The notes beneath the pieces were generated by a model. It did not search any database and had not been told where the DNA came from. It saw only the letters and a program-made list of their open reading frames with translations. 64,000 nt of DNA, from positions 1 through 64,000 of the forward strand of contig PNOF01000005.1 of assembly GCA_013824645.1 (NCBI GenBank). Reading direction: 5' to 3'. Made by a program: the position numbers and the translations under genes. Shown piece after piece: positions 42,106 to 51,206 of this stretch. How positions within the stretch are numbered: position 1 is the first letter of the stretch; each line of letters opens with the position of its first letter. The stretch is from Syntrophus sp. (in: bacteria) (GTDB lineage: Bacteria > Desulfobacterota > Syntrophorhabdia > Syntrophorhabdales > Syntrophorhabdaceae).

Positions 42106-42498
42106 TTATGGGGTTTCTTTTAACTGTTCTATGGTTATATTAAAAACCGAGGCATAACGTTTCAACACCTCATCATCAAGTTTATTAAATGCACGAGGTT
42201 TGAGATGACGGTTCACCCGCCATCTCGCAAACCCGCTGTATTGAGAGAGGACCTTCGCGTCCATCATATTTTTATTCATATGGTATGCCAGGGGGCTCAG
42301 CTCACCTTTTTTTACCTTTTTCAGTATACCGGCAAGGTCTTCATTGATAAATTCCCAGGCAATGCCGTTGGCAATGTTGAGCGGCTCCCACCCCGAACTC
42401 TTGGAACGTACATATTCTCCATTCTCATCCGTAACGTAACAGATTCCATGCCATTGACCGTATATTCCGTGGTCCTGGGGAACGTCTTTCTTTTCCAT
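42106..42498 (-). CDS. Small helix-turn-helix-like partner protein C
   Basis: A 130-residue paralogue closest to A at the N terminus (MEKKDVPQDHGIYG against MEKKDVPQDQGILG). HTH-like region FARWRVNRHLKPRAF. It starts the unit facing the divergent nitroreductase gene; the spacer has the conserved TTGACAAAG/TGTGGCAC block. Function unknown; linkage to BtrH-like genes in all three copies implies a shared task. Confidence 0.65.
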   Translation of the reverse strand: MEKKDVPQDHGIYGQWHGICYVTDENGEYVRSKSSGWEPLNIANGIAWEFINEDLAGILKKVKKGELSPLAYHMNKNMMDAKVLSQYSGFARWRVNRHLKPRAFNKLDDEVLKRYASVFNITIEQLKETP

Positions 42499-42685
42499 TT
42501 TACGTAACAGAGATACTGCACTGTCTATCAGTTGTCAACACATTTTTTGCCTAGGCAGAAACATCCGGAATACCGGGTCAGGCCTGCTGCAACCTTGGAA
42601 TTACCGTGCCACACCGGATACGCTTTGTCAATTGAATTGCCGACAGGGGCTATTCTGCATGGTATGCATATTCATCTTTAAATTC

Positions 42686-42714
42686 TTGACAACGCCTGTA
42701 CTGTGGAAGATAAT
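42686..42714 (+). promoter_or_regulatory. Sigma-70-type promoter of the nitroreductase gene
   Basis: TTGACA (42686-42691), a 17-base spacer and GATAAT (42709-42714). The -10 box ends only six bases before the ATG at 42721, so the transcript probably begins at or next to the start codon (leaderless). Confidence 0.7.
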
Positions 42715-42720
42715 TAGGAC

Positions 42721-43281
42721 ATGGATTTTCTGAAGGTCATACAGGAAAGAAGGAGCATCCGGAAATATAAAAGCGATGCAATACCTGATGAGATCATCCT
42801 GGAAATCCTTGAGGCAGCGCGGCGCTCACCATCATGGGCAAATACACAGGTATGCCGCTTTATCGTTGTGAAGGACCAGACAGTCAAAGAAACGCTCCAG
42901 GGTACGCTACTACCTACCAATCCTGCACGCCGGGCCATCATCGATGCGCCGATCATCATCTGCATTGCCGCACAAAGAGAGCTATCAGGATATAGCCAGG
43001 GCAAACCGGCAACAGACAAGGGTGACTGGTTCATGTTCGATGCTGGCATTGCCATGGAACATATCGTCCTTACGGCATGGAACTTCGGTCTCGGTACTGT
43101 TCACGTAGGCTTATTTGATGCACCGAAAGCAGAGGAAATTCTTAAAATCCCGTCAGGATACAACATCGTTGAAATGACGCCGCTGGGCTATTTCGATGAT
43201 CCAACCTCCAGACAAACACCTCGCAAGCCCTTAGGGGAAACCACCTTTCTCAACACCTTCGGAGAACCTTACCTGAAATAG
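42721..43281 (+). CDS. Nitroreductase-family flavoprotein
   Basis: A 186-residue FMN-dependent nitroreductase-fold protein: RRSIRKYKSDAIP at the N terminus binds the flavin phosphate, followed by ARRSPSWANTQ and a C-terminal LGTVHVG segment. Family members reduce nitro groups, quinones, or double bonds with NAD(P)H. A link with the polyene locus is possible, since its 5' end was copied with the BtrH unit, but the copying may only reflect neighbourhood. No ribosome site of normal spacing is visible. Confidence 0.85.
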   Translation: MDFLKVIQERRSIRKYKSDAIPDEIILEILEAARRSPSWANTQVCRFIVVKDQTVKETLQGTLLPTNPARRAIIDAPIIICIAAQRELSGYSQGKPATDKGDWFMFDAGIAMEHIVLTAWNFGLGTVHVGLFDAPKAEEILKIPSGYNIVEMTPLGYFDDPTSRQTPRKPLGETTFLNTFGEPYLK

Positions 43282-43334
43282 CCGGTAAAGAGATTCAGAT
43301 CATTGCAATTGGTCCCCGCAAAATTGAACGTTTT

Positions 43335-43365
43335 TTTACTATTACCTATCGACTATCGACTGTAT
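43335..43365. repeat. Heptameric tandem repeat tract
   Basis: CTATTAC, CTATCGA, CTATCGA and CTGTAT follow each other next to the coaX stop codon. Same family as the tracts at 4482 and 4640. Confidence 0.55.
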
Positions 43366-44148
43366 TTATTTAAATTTATGGTATTCTTTGTTTTTCTCGT
43401 AAAGGATTTTGAGGCCACGGAGCGTAAGAAATCCATCTATCTCATCGATTGTTTCGGAGCCTTTATAAATTAAACTCGATAAACCGCCCGTTGCGATCAC
43501 ATAGGGATCAGTCTTAACTTCATCTTTCATTTTCTTTACAATGCCGTCGACGAGGCTTATGTACCCGTATGTGATCCCTGCCTGCATAGCATGTACCGTA
43601 TTTTTCCCGACAATAGTCTTCGGCTGGACCAGTTCCACGCGGGGGAGCTTCGCTGCCCGTTCAAAGAGCGCTTCTAAAGATATCATAATGCCCGGGGCAA
43701 TGGCTCCGCCAACATATTCGCCTTTCGGCGTAACATAATCAAATGTCGTTGCCGTACCGAAATCGACAAGGATGAGCGCTTTTTTATATTTTTCATAACC
43801 GGAAACAGCATTGACAATCCTGTCGGCGCCAAGTTCTGTCGGGTTATCAGAGAGAATCGGCATGCCGGTCTTAATGCCGGGTCCCACGACAATAGGCATG
43901 ATACCGATGTATTTGCGGCAGATGATTTCAAAGGTAATGAGGAGCGGCGGAACAACACAGGAAACAATGGCACTATCAATCTGGGGCAGGCGTATCTTCT
44001 CATGGTAGAGACAACTGTTGATAAGGATCGCATACTCATCGATGGTCTTGTGGAGGACAGTGCCTAATCTCCAGTGGTTAACGAGAGTATCACCGTCATA
44101 TACCCCGAAGACTATATTTGTATTTCCAATATCAATAACAAGAAGCAT
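43366..44148 (-). CDS. coaX: Type III pantothenate kinase
   Basis: A 260-residue ASKHA-fold kinase: [16 protein letters not shown] is the phosphate-binding segment, [13 protein letters not shown] and [12 protein letters not shown] are the typical later motifs. It phosphorylates pantothenate in the first step of coenzyme A synthesis. It begins directly after the birA stop, forming the common birA-coaX pair. CoA also supplies the phosphopantetheine arm of the ACPs, but this is a housekeeping gene. Confidence 0.95.
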   Translation of the reverse strand: MLLVIDIGNTNIVFGVYDGDTLVNHWRLGTVLHKTIDEYAILINSCLYHEKIRLPQIDSAIVSCVVPPLLITFEIICRKYIGIMPIVVGPGIKTGMPILSDNPTELGADRIVNAVSGYEKYKKALILVDFGTATTFDYVTPKGEYVGGAIAPGIMISLEALFERAAKLPRVELVQPKTIVGKNTVHAMQAGITYGYISLVDGIVKKMKDEVKTDPYVIATGGLSSLIYKGSETIDEIDGFLTLRGLKILYEKNKEYHKFK

Positions 44149-45114
44149 TTAGAAACTCACATCGCCGGCGATTATTTTTTTTATCTTGCCGTCTATGTTG
44201 AGAAGGATCGCGCCGTCATTGTCGATACCTTCTGCAATGCCTTTGTATGATTCTCCTATCTGGTTTATTGCCATATATTTCCCTTTAATTGAGGCCCTTT
44301 CTTCCCAGACCCGGCATATCTCCCGTTCGCCTTCCTGCTTGAACCGGAGATAATATTTCTCCAGATTGGAGAGTAGCATACCACACACCAAAGCTCTTTC
44401 ATAGAGCTTTTTCGTTTCCATTGCCAGAGAGCTTGCCTTCTCCCTTATTTCATCATCAAGTTCATCGGCAGCCATGTTGACGTTAAACCCGATCCCGATG
44501 ATGACAAAGCGCACCATATCAGCCTCCGTTGAAAGCTCAAGCAATGTGCCACAGACCTTCCTTCCATGCATGAGCACGTCATTGGGCCATTTGAGGGTCG
44601 GCTTTTCCCCGGTTAAGGTTTCGATTGTATCATATACGGCAAGGGACGAAAGAAACGTAATGGGATACACAACAGAAGGATGGACCTGAGGTCTTGCAAC
44701 AACTGAAAGATAGATATTCTTCTCTACCGGCGAACACCATTTCCGTCCAAGTCTTCCTTTCCCTTTGTTTTGTGACTCCGCAATAACACAGGTCCCTTCC
44801 GGCTCACCGGCAAGGGCAAGTTTGAAGGCAACAATATTTGTGGAGTCAACATTTTCCTGGTGAATAATCCTTTCCCCTAATATGGCAGTATTGCGGTACC
44901 TGTCCACTTCCCAGGGGTAGAGCCTGTCCGGCGTCTTAAGGAGCATATACCCTTTTCCCTTGGACTTATTGATGGTATAACCATATCGTTCAAGATGGTT
45001 TATGTATTTCCAGACAGCTGTTCTCGATACATCGAGTTTTTTCGAGATGTAATCACCGGATACAAAGTCCTCTTTCCGGCGCAAGAATTTCAGCACTTCC
45101 CCGATATTATCCAT
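44149..45114 (-). CDS. birA: Bifunctional biotin ligase/biotin operon repressor
   Basis: A 321-residue protein with an N-terminal winged HTH (about 1-60, [22 protein letters not shown]), the ligase core with biotin-binding [12 protein letters not shown] and [17 protein letters not shown], and a C-terminal SH3-like domain. It attaches biotin to carboxylases and, with the HTH, can repress biotin genes. It overlaps the EF-G gene by 8 bp. Confidence 0.95.
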   Translation of the reverse strand: MDNIGEVLKFLRRKEDFVSGDYISKKLDVSRTAVWKYINHLERYGYTINKSKGKGYMLLKTPDRLYPWEVDRYRNTAILGERIIHQENVDSTNIVAFKLALAGEPEGTCVIAESQNKGKGRLGRKWCSPVEKNIYLSVVARPQVHPSVVYPITFLSSLAVYDTIETLTGEKPTLKWPNDVLMHGRKVCGTLLELSTEADMVRFVIIGIGFNVNMAADELDDEIREKASSLAMETKKLYERALVCGMLLSNLEKYYLRFKQEGEREICRVWEERASIKGKYMAINQIGESYKGIAEGIDNDGAILLNIDGKIKKIIAGDVSF

Positions 45115-47149
45115 TTTCTATCCTGTCATAATGAGAAAAATACATAGTAAAGGATGCCCTTCCCTGCGAAAGGGAGCGGATATCCGTCGAATAACCGAAC
45201 ATATTTGTAAGGGGCGCATTTGCCTGGATAACGGTAATCCTGTCTTTTGCCAATATATCGGCAATCTGGCACTTTCTCGCGTTGAGGTCACCGATGATGT
45301 CGCCCAGAAACTCATTGGGTGTTGTCACCGTGAGAGACATGATTGGCACAAGGATAATCGGGTTCGCCGCGCCGCAGGCCTCCCTGAATGCATCATAGGC
45401 GGCCATTTTGAGGGTAAGTCGTGCGAATTCAGGATTATTGAAGGAGGCGTCATTGATATCAATCTTCACATCCGTAAGAGGATAGCCCTTGAGGACACCC
45501 ATATTGGATGCCTCCGTTACCCCCTCCTCGATTGCCGAAATAAAAAGATAAACAGGGTGGGTATCTGCGATTCGGCTTGCGATAATATTACCTGCCCCTC
45601 TCACATTCGGCGCGATATGGAGGGATACCCATCCTTTACAGAGGATATTGTTGATCAGTTTTTCAAAGGTATGTTCTTTCAGAACAGCCTTTTCGATGCT
45701 CTCTTTATACACAACCTGGGGTTTGCCGACCTGGAGGTCAATGCCGGATTCCTCCTTGATCCTCCTTACGATAACATCAAGGTGTAGCTCCCCCATACCG
45801 GAAACAACGGTCTGGTAGGCATCTTCGTCAGCTTTCAGGACAAAGGTGGGATCTTCTTCGGATATTCTCTGGAGGGCAATCATGAGCTTATCCTGGTCCG
45901 CATTTCTTACGGGCTCAACAGCAATTGAGATAACCGGCTGATAGATTTCAATGGGTTCAAGAAGTATGGGGTTTGATTTCGTCAGAGTATGCCCTGTTGA
46001 GGTTTCTTTCAAACCGACGATACCGACAATGGCCCCGGACCATGCTTCTTCAACCCTGTCCTTATGATTTGCGTGGATCTTGTAGATCCGGGAAACCTTT
46101 TCCTTTTTGCGGAGATTTACGTTATAGACCTCATCTCCGACTTTCAGCTTACCCGAATAAATTCGAATGTAAATCAGTTTCCTTCCTTCTTCCATGACAA
46201 CCTTGAAGGCAAGGGCGGCAAGGTCCTCTTCATCACCGGCCAACCTCTCTTCCAGTTCACCGGTCTCAGGATTTTCACCGCTTACCGGCGGCACATCGAG
46301 GGGCGACGGCAGATAGGCAATGACCGCATCTAATAGCGGCTGAATGCCTTTGTTCTTGAGCGCTGTACCGCAGAGTACGGGGACACATTTAAGAGCTATA
46401 GTGGCCTTCCTGAGCGCCCCCATAATGATAGATTCATCGATAGGACCACCTTCAAGGTAATGTTCCATAAACTCGTCATCGAGCAAAGAGAGTTTATCAA
46501 AAAGCTTCTCCCGATAAATATGGGCTATTTCTTCATATTCTTTTGGTATTGATATGGAATGGTAGATCGAGCCCATATCTTCTTCGTCCCAGGCAATACC
46601 CTTCATGGTGATAAGGTCAACAACACCGTAAAAACCGTCTTCTCTGCCAAGGGGTATCTGGAGGGGTATGGGGTTTGCCCCGAATTTCTCAAATATCATA
46701 TCGACAACACGGAAAAAATCAGAACCAAGTCTGTCAAGTTTATTAATGAAGGCGATCCTTGGCACATGGTACTTGTCGGCCTGATGCCATACTGTCTCCG
46801 ACTGGGGCTCAACACCACCGACACCGCAGAATACCGCTACCATGCCGTCGAGAACCCTGAGAGACCGTTCCACTTCGATGGTAAAGTCCACATGTCCCGG
46901 TGTGTCGATGAGCTGGACCTCGTAATCATTCCAGTAAAGAGTTGTCACCGCAGAGGTAATCGTAATGCCCCGTTCCTGTTCCTGCGCGAGATAGTCCATG
47001 GTAGCGGTGCCTTCATGGACTTCACCGATTTTGTGGGTCTTTCCCGTGTAATAGAGGATACGTTCGGTGACCGTCGTCTTGCCCGCATCGATGTGGGCCG
47101 CGATACCGATATTCCGTATTTTCGTGAGACGCTGTAATTCTTTCTTCAT
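45107..47149 (-). CDS. fusA: Elongation factor G paralogue
   Basis: Translational GTPase with GTP-binding AHIDAGKTT, switch [17 protein letters not shown], the domain II region and a full EF-G C-terminal part. The gene is not beside ribosomal protein genes or tuf but in front of birA and coaX, so it is probably a second EF-G (ribosome recycling or specialised type) rather than the main one. The track begins at TTG 47170; I prefer the ATG at 47149 ([16 protein letters not shown]), typical for EF-G N termini. Confidence 0.92.
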   Translation of the reverse strand: MKKELQRLTKIRNIGIAAHIDAGKTTVTERILYYTGKTHKIGEVHEGTATMDYLAQEQERGITITSAVTTLYWNDYEVQLIDTPGHVDFTIEVERSLRVLDGMVAVFCGVGGVEPQSETVWHQADKYHVPRIAFINKLDRLGSDFFRVVDMIFEKFGANPIPLQIPLGREDGFYGVVDLITMKGIAWDEEDMGSIYHSISIPKEYEEIAHIYREKLFDKLSLLDDEFMEHYLEGGPIDESIIMGALRKATIALKCVPVLCGTALKNKGIQPLLDAVIAYLPSPLDVPPVSGENPETGELEERLAGDEEDLAALAFKVVMEEGRKLIYIRIYSGKLKVGDEVYNVNLRKKEKVSRIYKIHANHKDRVEEAWSGAIVGIVGLKETSTGHTLTKSNPILLEPIEIYQPVISIAVEPVRNADQDKLMIALQRISEEDPTFVLKADEDAYQTVVSGMGELHLDVIVRRIKEESGIDLQVGKPQVVYKESIEKAVLKEHTFEKLINNILCKGWVSLHIAPNVRGAGNIIASRIADTHPVYLFISAIEEGVTEASNMGVLKGYPLTDVKIDINDASFNNPEFARLTLKMAAYDAFREACGAANPIILVPIMSLTVTTPNEFLGDIIGDLNARKCQIADILAKDRITVIQANAPLTNMFGYSTDIRSLSQGRASFTMYFSHYDRIENG

Positions 47150-47286
47150 TGCGCATAAGATTATCCTCAATAAGGCCGAAAAGTCAATAAAGAAGGGTTA
47201 GAAAGAGCAGGCGGCCCCGATGTTCAACAAGAGAATATAATTATGTCATGATTTTTTTGCCTTTCATTAAAAAGCGAAATTAGCGG

Positions 47287-47430
47287 TTACTCCATTATTG
47301 TCCCATAGGACTTTCTATGATGAAGAAAATGGATGGCAGCAAGATCGATGTAGTCGAAACCGCCTGTGCCGGCGGCGAAGTTGATACCCACTGAGAGACC
47401 AACCATTGTTTCTGTCATGCAGTCCATCAT
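47287..47430 (-). CDS. Possible 47-codon small ORF
   Basis: A minus-strand frame reads MMDCMTETMVGLSVGINFAA and ends KSYGTIME. It is too short for the ORF track and has only a weak ribosome site. It might be a small protein or a gene fragment. It lies in the 300-bp gap between the EF-G gene and the HDOD gene, in which I saw nothing else. Confidence 0.2.
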   Translation of the reverse strand: MMDCMTETMVGLSVGINFAAGTGGFDYIDLAAIHFLHHRKSYGTIME

Positions 47431-47476
47431 TAACGATATTGCTCACTGCAGCATAATATAGGAAGTGGCATACACT

Positions 47477-48715
47477 TCAGGATTCGTCACCAATATGGTC
47501 GCGTCGACTTTCGTTAAATGCAGCTTTTACATTGAAGACAACTTCGATAAGGTCCATGTTATCCGGGTCAGCATCAATACCCACAAGGACATTTCTCAAA
47601 TCGCTTTCCGGATGCATGAAGAGAAACTCAACCATTCTGTCTGCCATTCGGCATGCTTGCAGAATATCTCTATAGTGACTATTCCCTTTATCGGGTTCGT
47701 GGTGGTACAGAGCAATTTCAACGGAACTCTCGGGCAAATCCCAAAAATCCAGAAAATATGCCCCCATTACCGTGTGGCCTATCTCGGAATACATGAGGGC
47801 TACCTCGCTGTCATAAAAGAGAGATCCCTGGTTTTCCTCCATATAAGCAGAAATAGCATAATAGCGCTCCGGGAAGTAACAGAGTTGAATCACTTTCCCG
47901 ATATCGTGAATAATTCCCAATGATGCATATTGTTCAGGGACCGGCTGTTTATACAAGAACCGGTAAATCTGATGCATTCCATAATTGACGAGATTTGAAT
48001 GGGTAGAAATATCGCTTAATACCTCGTGCTGTTTTTCACTCAGTTTAATTTGATTTTCAAGCGAAGCGATTAGAACGATCTCTCTCAGGGCATTGACACC
48101 GAGGTAAATAGTTGCCCACTCAACAGATAAATATTTCGCAGACCCATAAAAGGCCGAGTTTGCTACCTGGAGTACTTTTGTTGCAATGGCTACATCCTTT
48201 TCGATAATCGACGCCAGTTCTTCGTTTGAACGCTCTTTTTCAACTGCCCGGGTGAATTTCTGATATACATCCGGCAGTGTAGGCAACCTTCCAATTGAAC
48301 GAATAACATTGAGAACTTCCGGTCTTTGAAGGCTGGCCCTTGTGTGGAATATGTGCTCTATCCTTCCAAGGAGTACTTCCGGTTCCCATGGTTTTGGAAT
48401 ATAGACAGCCGCAAGACCTGAAGAAAGAGCTCTAAAAACAATTGATTGCTCTACAAAACCGCTTAGAATAATCCGATATACACCAGGGTATTTTTCTTTC
48501 ACCATTTTCAGGAATTCAAACCCGTCAATCTCCGGCATTCGATAGTCTGAAATAACAATATCAATATTTTCCCTTTCCAGAATTTCAAGCCCTTCTCTTG
48601 CCCCTTGAGCGGTAAATACTTCAAAGTCTGCCGTGAGGAGTTCACGTTGTATTGATTTTAGAATATTTCGTTCGTCGTCAACGAATAAGACCTTCCGAGA
48701 TTGTTCTTGTCCCAT
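47477..48715 (-). CDS. Response regulator with HDOD output domain
   Basis: N-terminal receiver domain (KVLFVDDERNILKS, phosphorylation Asp in VISDYRMPEIDG, Lys in IPKPWE) followed by an HDOD domain (about 160-365; PTLPDVYQKFTRAV, LQVANSAFYG). HDOD proteins act as signalling scaffolds, often near cyclic-di-GMP or motility control. I chose ATG 48715, seven bases after AGGAGG; the track starts six codons earlier. It is downstream of three other receiver genes. Confidence 0.88.
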   Translation of the reverse strand: MGQEQSRKVLFVDDERNILKSIQRELLTADFEVFTAQGAREGLEILERENIDIVISDYRMPEIDGFEFLKMVKEKYPGVYRIILSGFVEQSIVFRALSSGLAAVYIPKPWEPEVLLGRIEHIFHTRASLQRPEVLNVIRSIGRLPTLPDVYQKFTRAVEKERSNEELASIIEKDVAIATKVLQVANSAFYGSAKYLSVEWATIYLGVNALREIVLIASLENQIKLSEKQHEVLSDISTHSNLVNYGMHQIYRFLYKQPVPEQYASLGIIHDIGKVIQLCYFPERYYAISAYMEENQGSLFYDSEVALMYSEIGHTVMGAYFLDFWDLPESSVEIALYHHEPDKGNSHYRDILQACRMADRMVEFLFMHPESDLRNVLVGIDADPDNMDLIEVVFNVKAAFNESRRDHIGDES

Positions 48716-48820
48716 CAATGTACCTCCTGCCATGAATGATTACCCGTGAAGCAAACATGCAACTTCCGTGTATTGCCATTTTTCTGCCGGTCATGGTGAA
48801 AACAGGCAGAGCAACCACTG

Positions 48821-50140
48821 CTAAGCTTTTTCTAAAATGACATAAACCCCGCTTGTTGAAGGATCAACGTCATAGCATCGCCTGATTGCCGCAACATTTC
48901 CTGCGTCCAACGTCATTCCTTTGCTTATAAAGAGCAAGCCTGTCCCCGACCTCACATCCCTTGACACAACCATGCCTGCCCGAAGCTCTGACGGATTGAG
49001 TTCGGCCTCGAAGGTCCTTCCCTGCTGTATGAAGATGTCCGCCTTTTTTTCAATAGCGCTTTCCGCTATATGCAGGTAGAATGGATCAAACCGGATGCCG
49101 CTTAAGAGCTTCATCTTTTCCATTGTCTTCTCAAATCCCGATAAGCCGCTATCCGGTAGGTAAAGTTGGTCAAATGCATCTGCAATACTGACAATCCTCG
49201 ATCCAATGGGGATATCGTCCTCTTTGAGCCCATCAGGGAAACCGCTCCCGTTAAAATATTCATGGTGATGGCGAATCAGGATGCCTGCGTCCCTGAGTTC
49301 TTCTATGCCATCAACTGTGGATTGACCTCTCACTGGGTGCTTTCTGTAATCTTCTTTCTCATTTTCAGACAGTTCTTCAATCTTTTTTGACAGCACAACG
49401 TCGGAGACGCCTATCTTCCCTATGTCGTGAAGCTGCGCGGCAATCTCAATAGTTTTTACCTCACTGTCAGATAAACCTGCCTTTATCGCTATTTCCGATG
49501 AGAGCATTGCAACGGTATTTGAATGACTGCTTACCGATCTGTTCCGTAACTCAATGAGGTTAGAAATTGATGTGATAAAAGCCCTCATCTGGCTTTGTAC
49601 TTTTCCGATAGCATCTTGCAGTTCCTGGTTCTGCCTTGTGAGGTCTATTGTCTGTTGCTGCACAAAATATTCGAGTTCATCGCTCCATTTTTTCAGCTCT
49701 TCGTTTTGTTTCTTAGTAAGCTCGGTGAGACGGATGTTTTCTTTTACAAGACGATATTGGTGAACAGCATTTCTTACCGTCATGATAAGCTCATTATCGT
49801 TCCATGGTTTCGTGATGTAACGGTATGCACCTCCTTTGTTAATAGCATCCATAGCCGTATTGATATCTGCGTAACCGGTTAACACCATGCGTACGGAATC
49901 AGGTGATATCTTGCGGGCTGCTTCCAGAAAGTGCGCTCCATCCATCTCAGGCATCTTCTGGTCTGAAATGATAACGGCAACTTTGTTCTTGCTGAGCATT
50001 TCAAGCCCTTCTCTTCCAGAACCCGCCGTCAGTATTTCATATGGTTCATCGAAAAAAAGTCTTGAGAGGGCCCGAAGAACATTCTCTTCATCATCTACAA
50101 AAAGGACCTTGCAGGGATCGTTCTTTGCTGAATTATCCAT
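48821..50140 (-). CDS. Response regulator with HD-GYP output domain
   Basis: Receiver domain (CKVLFVDDEENVLRA, Asp in IISDQKMPEMDG), a coiled linker (about 140-185), then an HD-GYP domain with LHDIGKIG and HHHEYFNGSGFPDGL, the pattern of cyclic-di-GMP phosphodiesterases. A further C-terminal segment of about 90 residues is of unknown role. I chose ATG 50140 with GAGG eight bases upstream, which overlaps the previous gene by 8 bp; the track starts 13 codons earlier. Confidence 0.9.
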   Translation of the reverse strand: MDNSAKNDPCKVLFVDDEENVLRALSRLFFDEPYEILTAGSGREGLEMLSKNKVAVIISDQKMPEMDGAHFLEAARKISPDSVRMVLTGYADINTAMDAINKGGAYRYITKPWNDNELIMTVRNAVHQYRLVKENIRLTELTKKQNEELKKWSDELEYFVQQQTIDLTRQNQELQDAIGKVQSQMRAFITSISNLIELRNRSVSSHSNTVAMLSSEIAIKAGLSDSEVKTIEIAAQLHDIGKIGVSDVVLSKKIEELSENEKEDYRKHPVRGQSTVDGIEELRDAGILIRHHHEYFNGSGFPDGLKEDDIPIGSRIVSIADAFDQLYLPDSGLSGFEKTMEKMKLLSGIRFDPFYLHIAESAIEKKADIFIQQGRTFEAELNPSELRAGMVVSRDVRSGTGLLFISKGMTLDAGNVAAIRRCYDVDPSTSGVYVILEKA

Positions 50141-51095
50141 TTTGTGCCTCACTGATAATTTTGATAAAGGCATCAACAATGCGAGGATCCAGAGCAGTTT
50201 CGCGGCATTCTAATATAATGTCTATGGCGTCTCCCCGTGAAAGTCTGTCACGGTACGGCCTGTCTGAAGTGAGGGCGTCAAACATATCGGCAATATTCAC
50301 GATTTTAGCCTCAAGGGGTATTTCGTCCCCTTTTATGCCATAGGGATATCCATTCCCATCATATCGCTCGTGGTGATAGAGGATAATCGATATTACTGTA
50401 TCGGGCAGGTTAGCTGTCCGCGCCAGATCAGCCCCCCAGCGAGAGTGGTTCTTTACAATTTCCATCTGCTCGTCCGTCAACTTGCCCCTACAATTCAGTA
50501 CTGATTCCGGAACGCCAATCTTTCCGCAGTCATGGATATAGCTTCCATATTTTATTAGCTTCTGTTTTTCATCAGAAAGACCAAGGTGTTCCGACAGCAG
50601 AAGCGCATAGTGCGCAACCCGTTCGCAGTGGCCACGCGTATAAGGATCTTTTAATTCTATAGTTTGGGCAAGCGATAAAATTGTGGTCTCATCGGCATGG
50701 CGAAGTGATGAGATCAAGACATACCTGGCTATTGCCTCTGAGGTGATGTCCCTGAATTCCTGATTGTCCCAGGGCTTCGTTATGAAACGATAGACCTCAC
50801 CCCTGTTGATGGCGTCTATAGCAGTGGTAAGGTCAGCATATGCAGTCATCATAATACGTGTCGTATCAGGTGATATTAGTTTGATCTTTTCTAATAAATC
50901 AATGCCTTTCATTTCCGGCATCATGTTGTCACTGATAACGACAGATATTTTTTGTGATTTGACTAACTGAATAGCTTCGAGCGGGCTTGAAGAGGTAACA
51001 ACTCTCACATTGTCGTCAATAAGAATCCTTTTCAGTGAACTAAGAACATTCTCTTCATCATCGACCAACAGGATGGAGTGGCTCAGGTTCAACAA
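50133..51095 (-). CDS. Response regulator with HD-GYP output domain
   Basis: A 320-residue protein: receiver (SILLVDDEENVLSS, Asp in VISDNMMPEMKG), then HD-GYP with IHDCGKIGVPESVL and HHERYDGNGYPYGI. Expected to hydrolyse cyclic-di-GMP on phosphorylation by a nearby kinase. The TTG start at 51095 has GGGAGG at good distance and overlaps the small receiver-like ORF upstream. Confidence 0.9.
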   Translation of the reverse strand: MLNLSHSILLVDDEENVLSSLKRILIDDNVRVVTSSSPLEAIQLVKSQKISVVISDNMMPEMKGIDLLEKIKLISPDTTRIMMTAYADLTTAIDAINRGEVYRFITKPWDNQEFRDITSEAIARYVLISSLRHADETTILSLAQTIELKDPYTRGHCERVAHYALLLSEHLGLSDEKQKLIKYGSYIHDCGKIGVPESVLNCRGKLTDEQMEIVKNHSRWGADLARTANLPDTVISIILYHHERYDGNGYPYGIKGDEIPLEAKIVNIADMFDALTSDRPYRDRLSRGDAIDIILECRETALDPRIVDAFIKIISEAQNG

Positions 51096-51205
51096 AAGTC
51101 GTCCTCCCTAAGGACTGTATAATCCGTATCTAAAAAAGTCCTTTTCAGGGAATTTAACACATTCGGCCCATCATCGACAAACAAGATAGTTATCTCTTCG
51201 TCCAT
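51089..51205 (-). pseudogene. 38-codon receiver-domain stub
   Basis: A frame missed by the track reads MDEEITILFVDDGPNVLNSL then KRTFLDTDYTVLREDDFC and a stop. This matches the first beta strand and helix of a receiver domain (compare ILLVDDEENVLSSLKRIL in the next gene), with the usual Glu after the Asp pair replaced by Gly, and no phosphorylation site. Its stop overlaps the start of the next regulator, so it may still help translation of that gene. Confidence 0.65.
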
Positions 51206-51206
51206 T

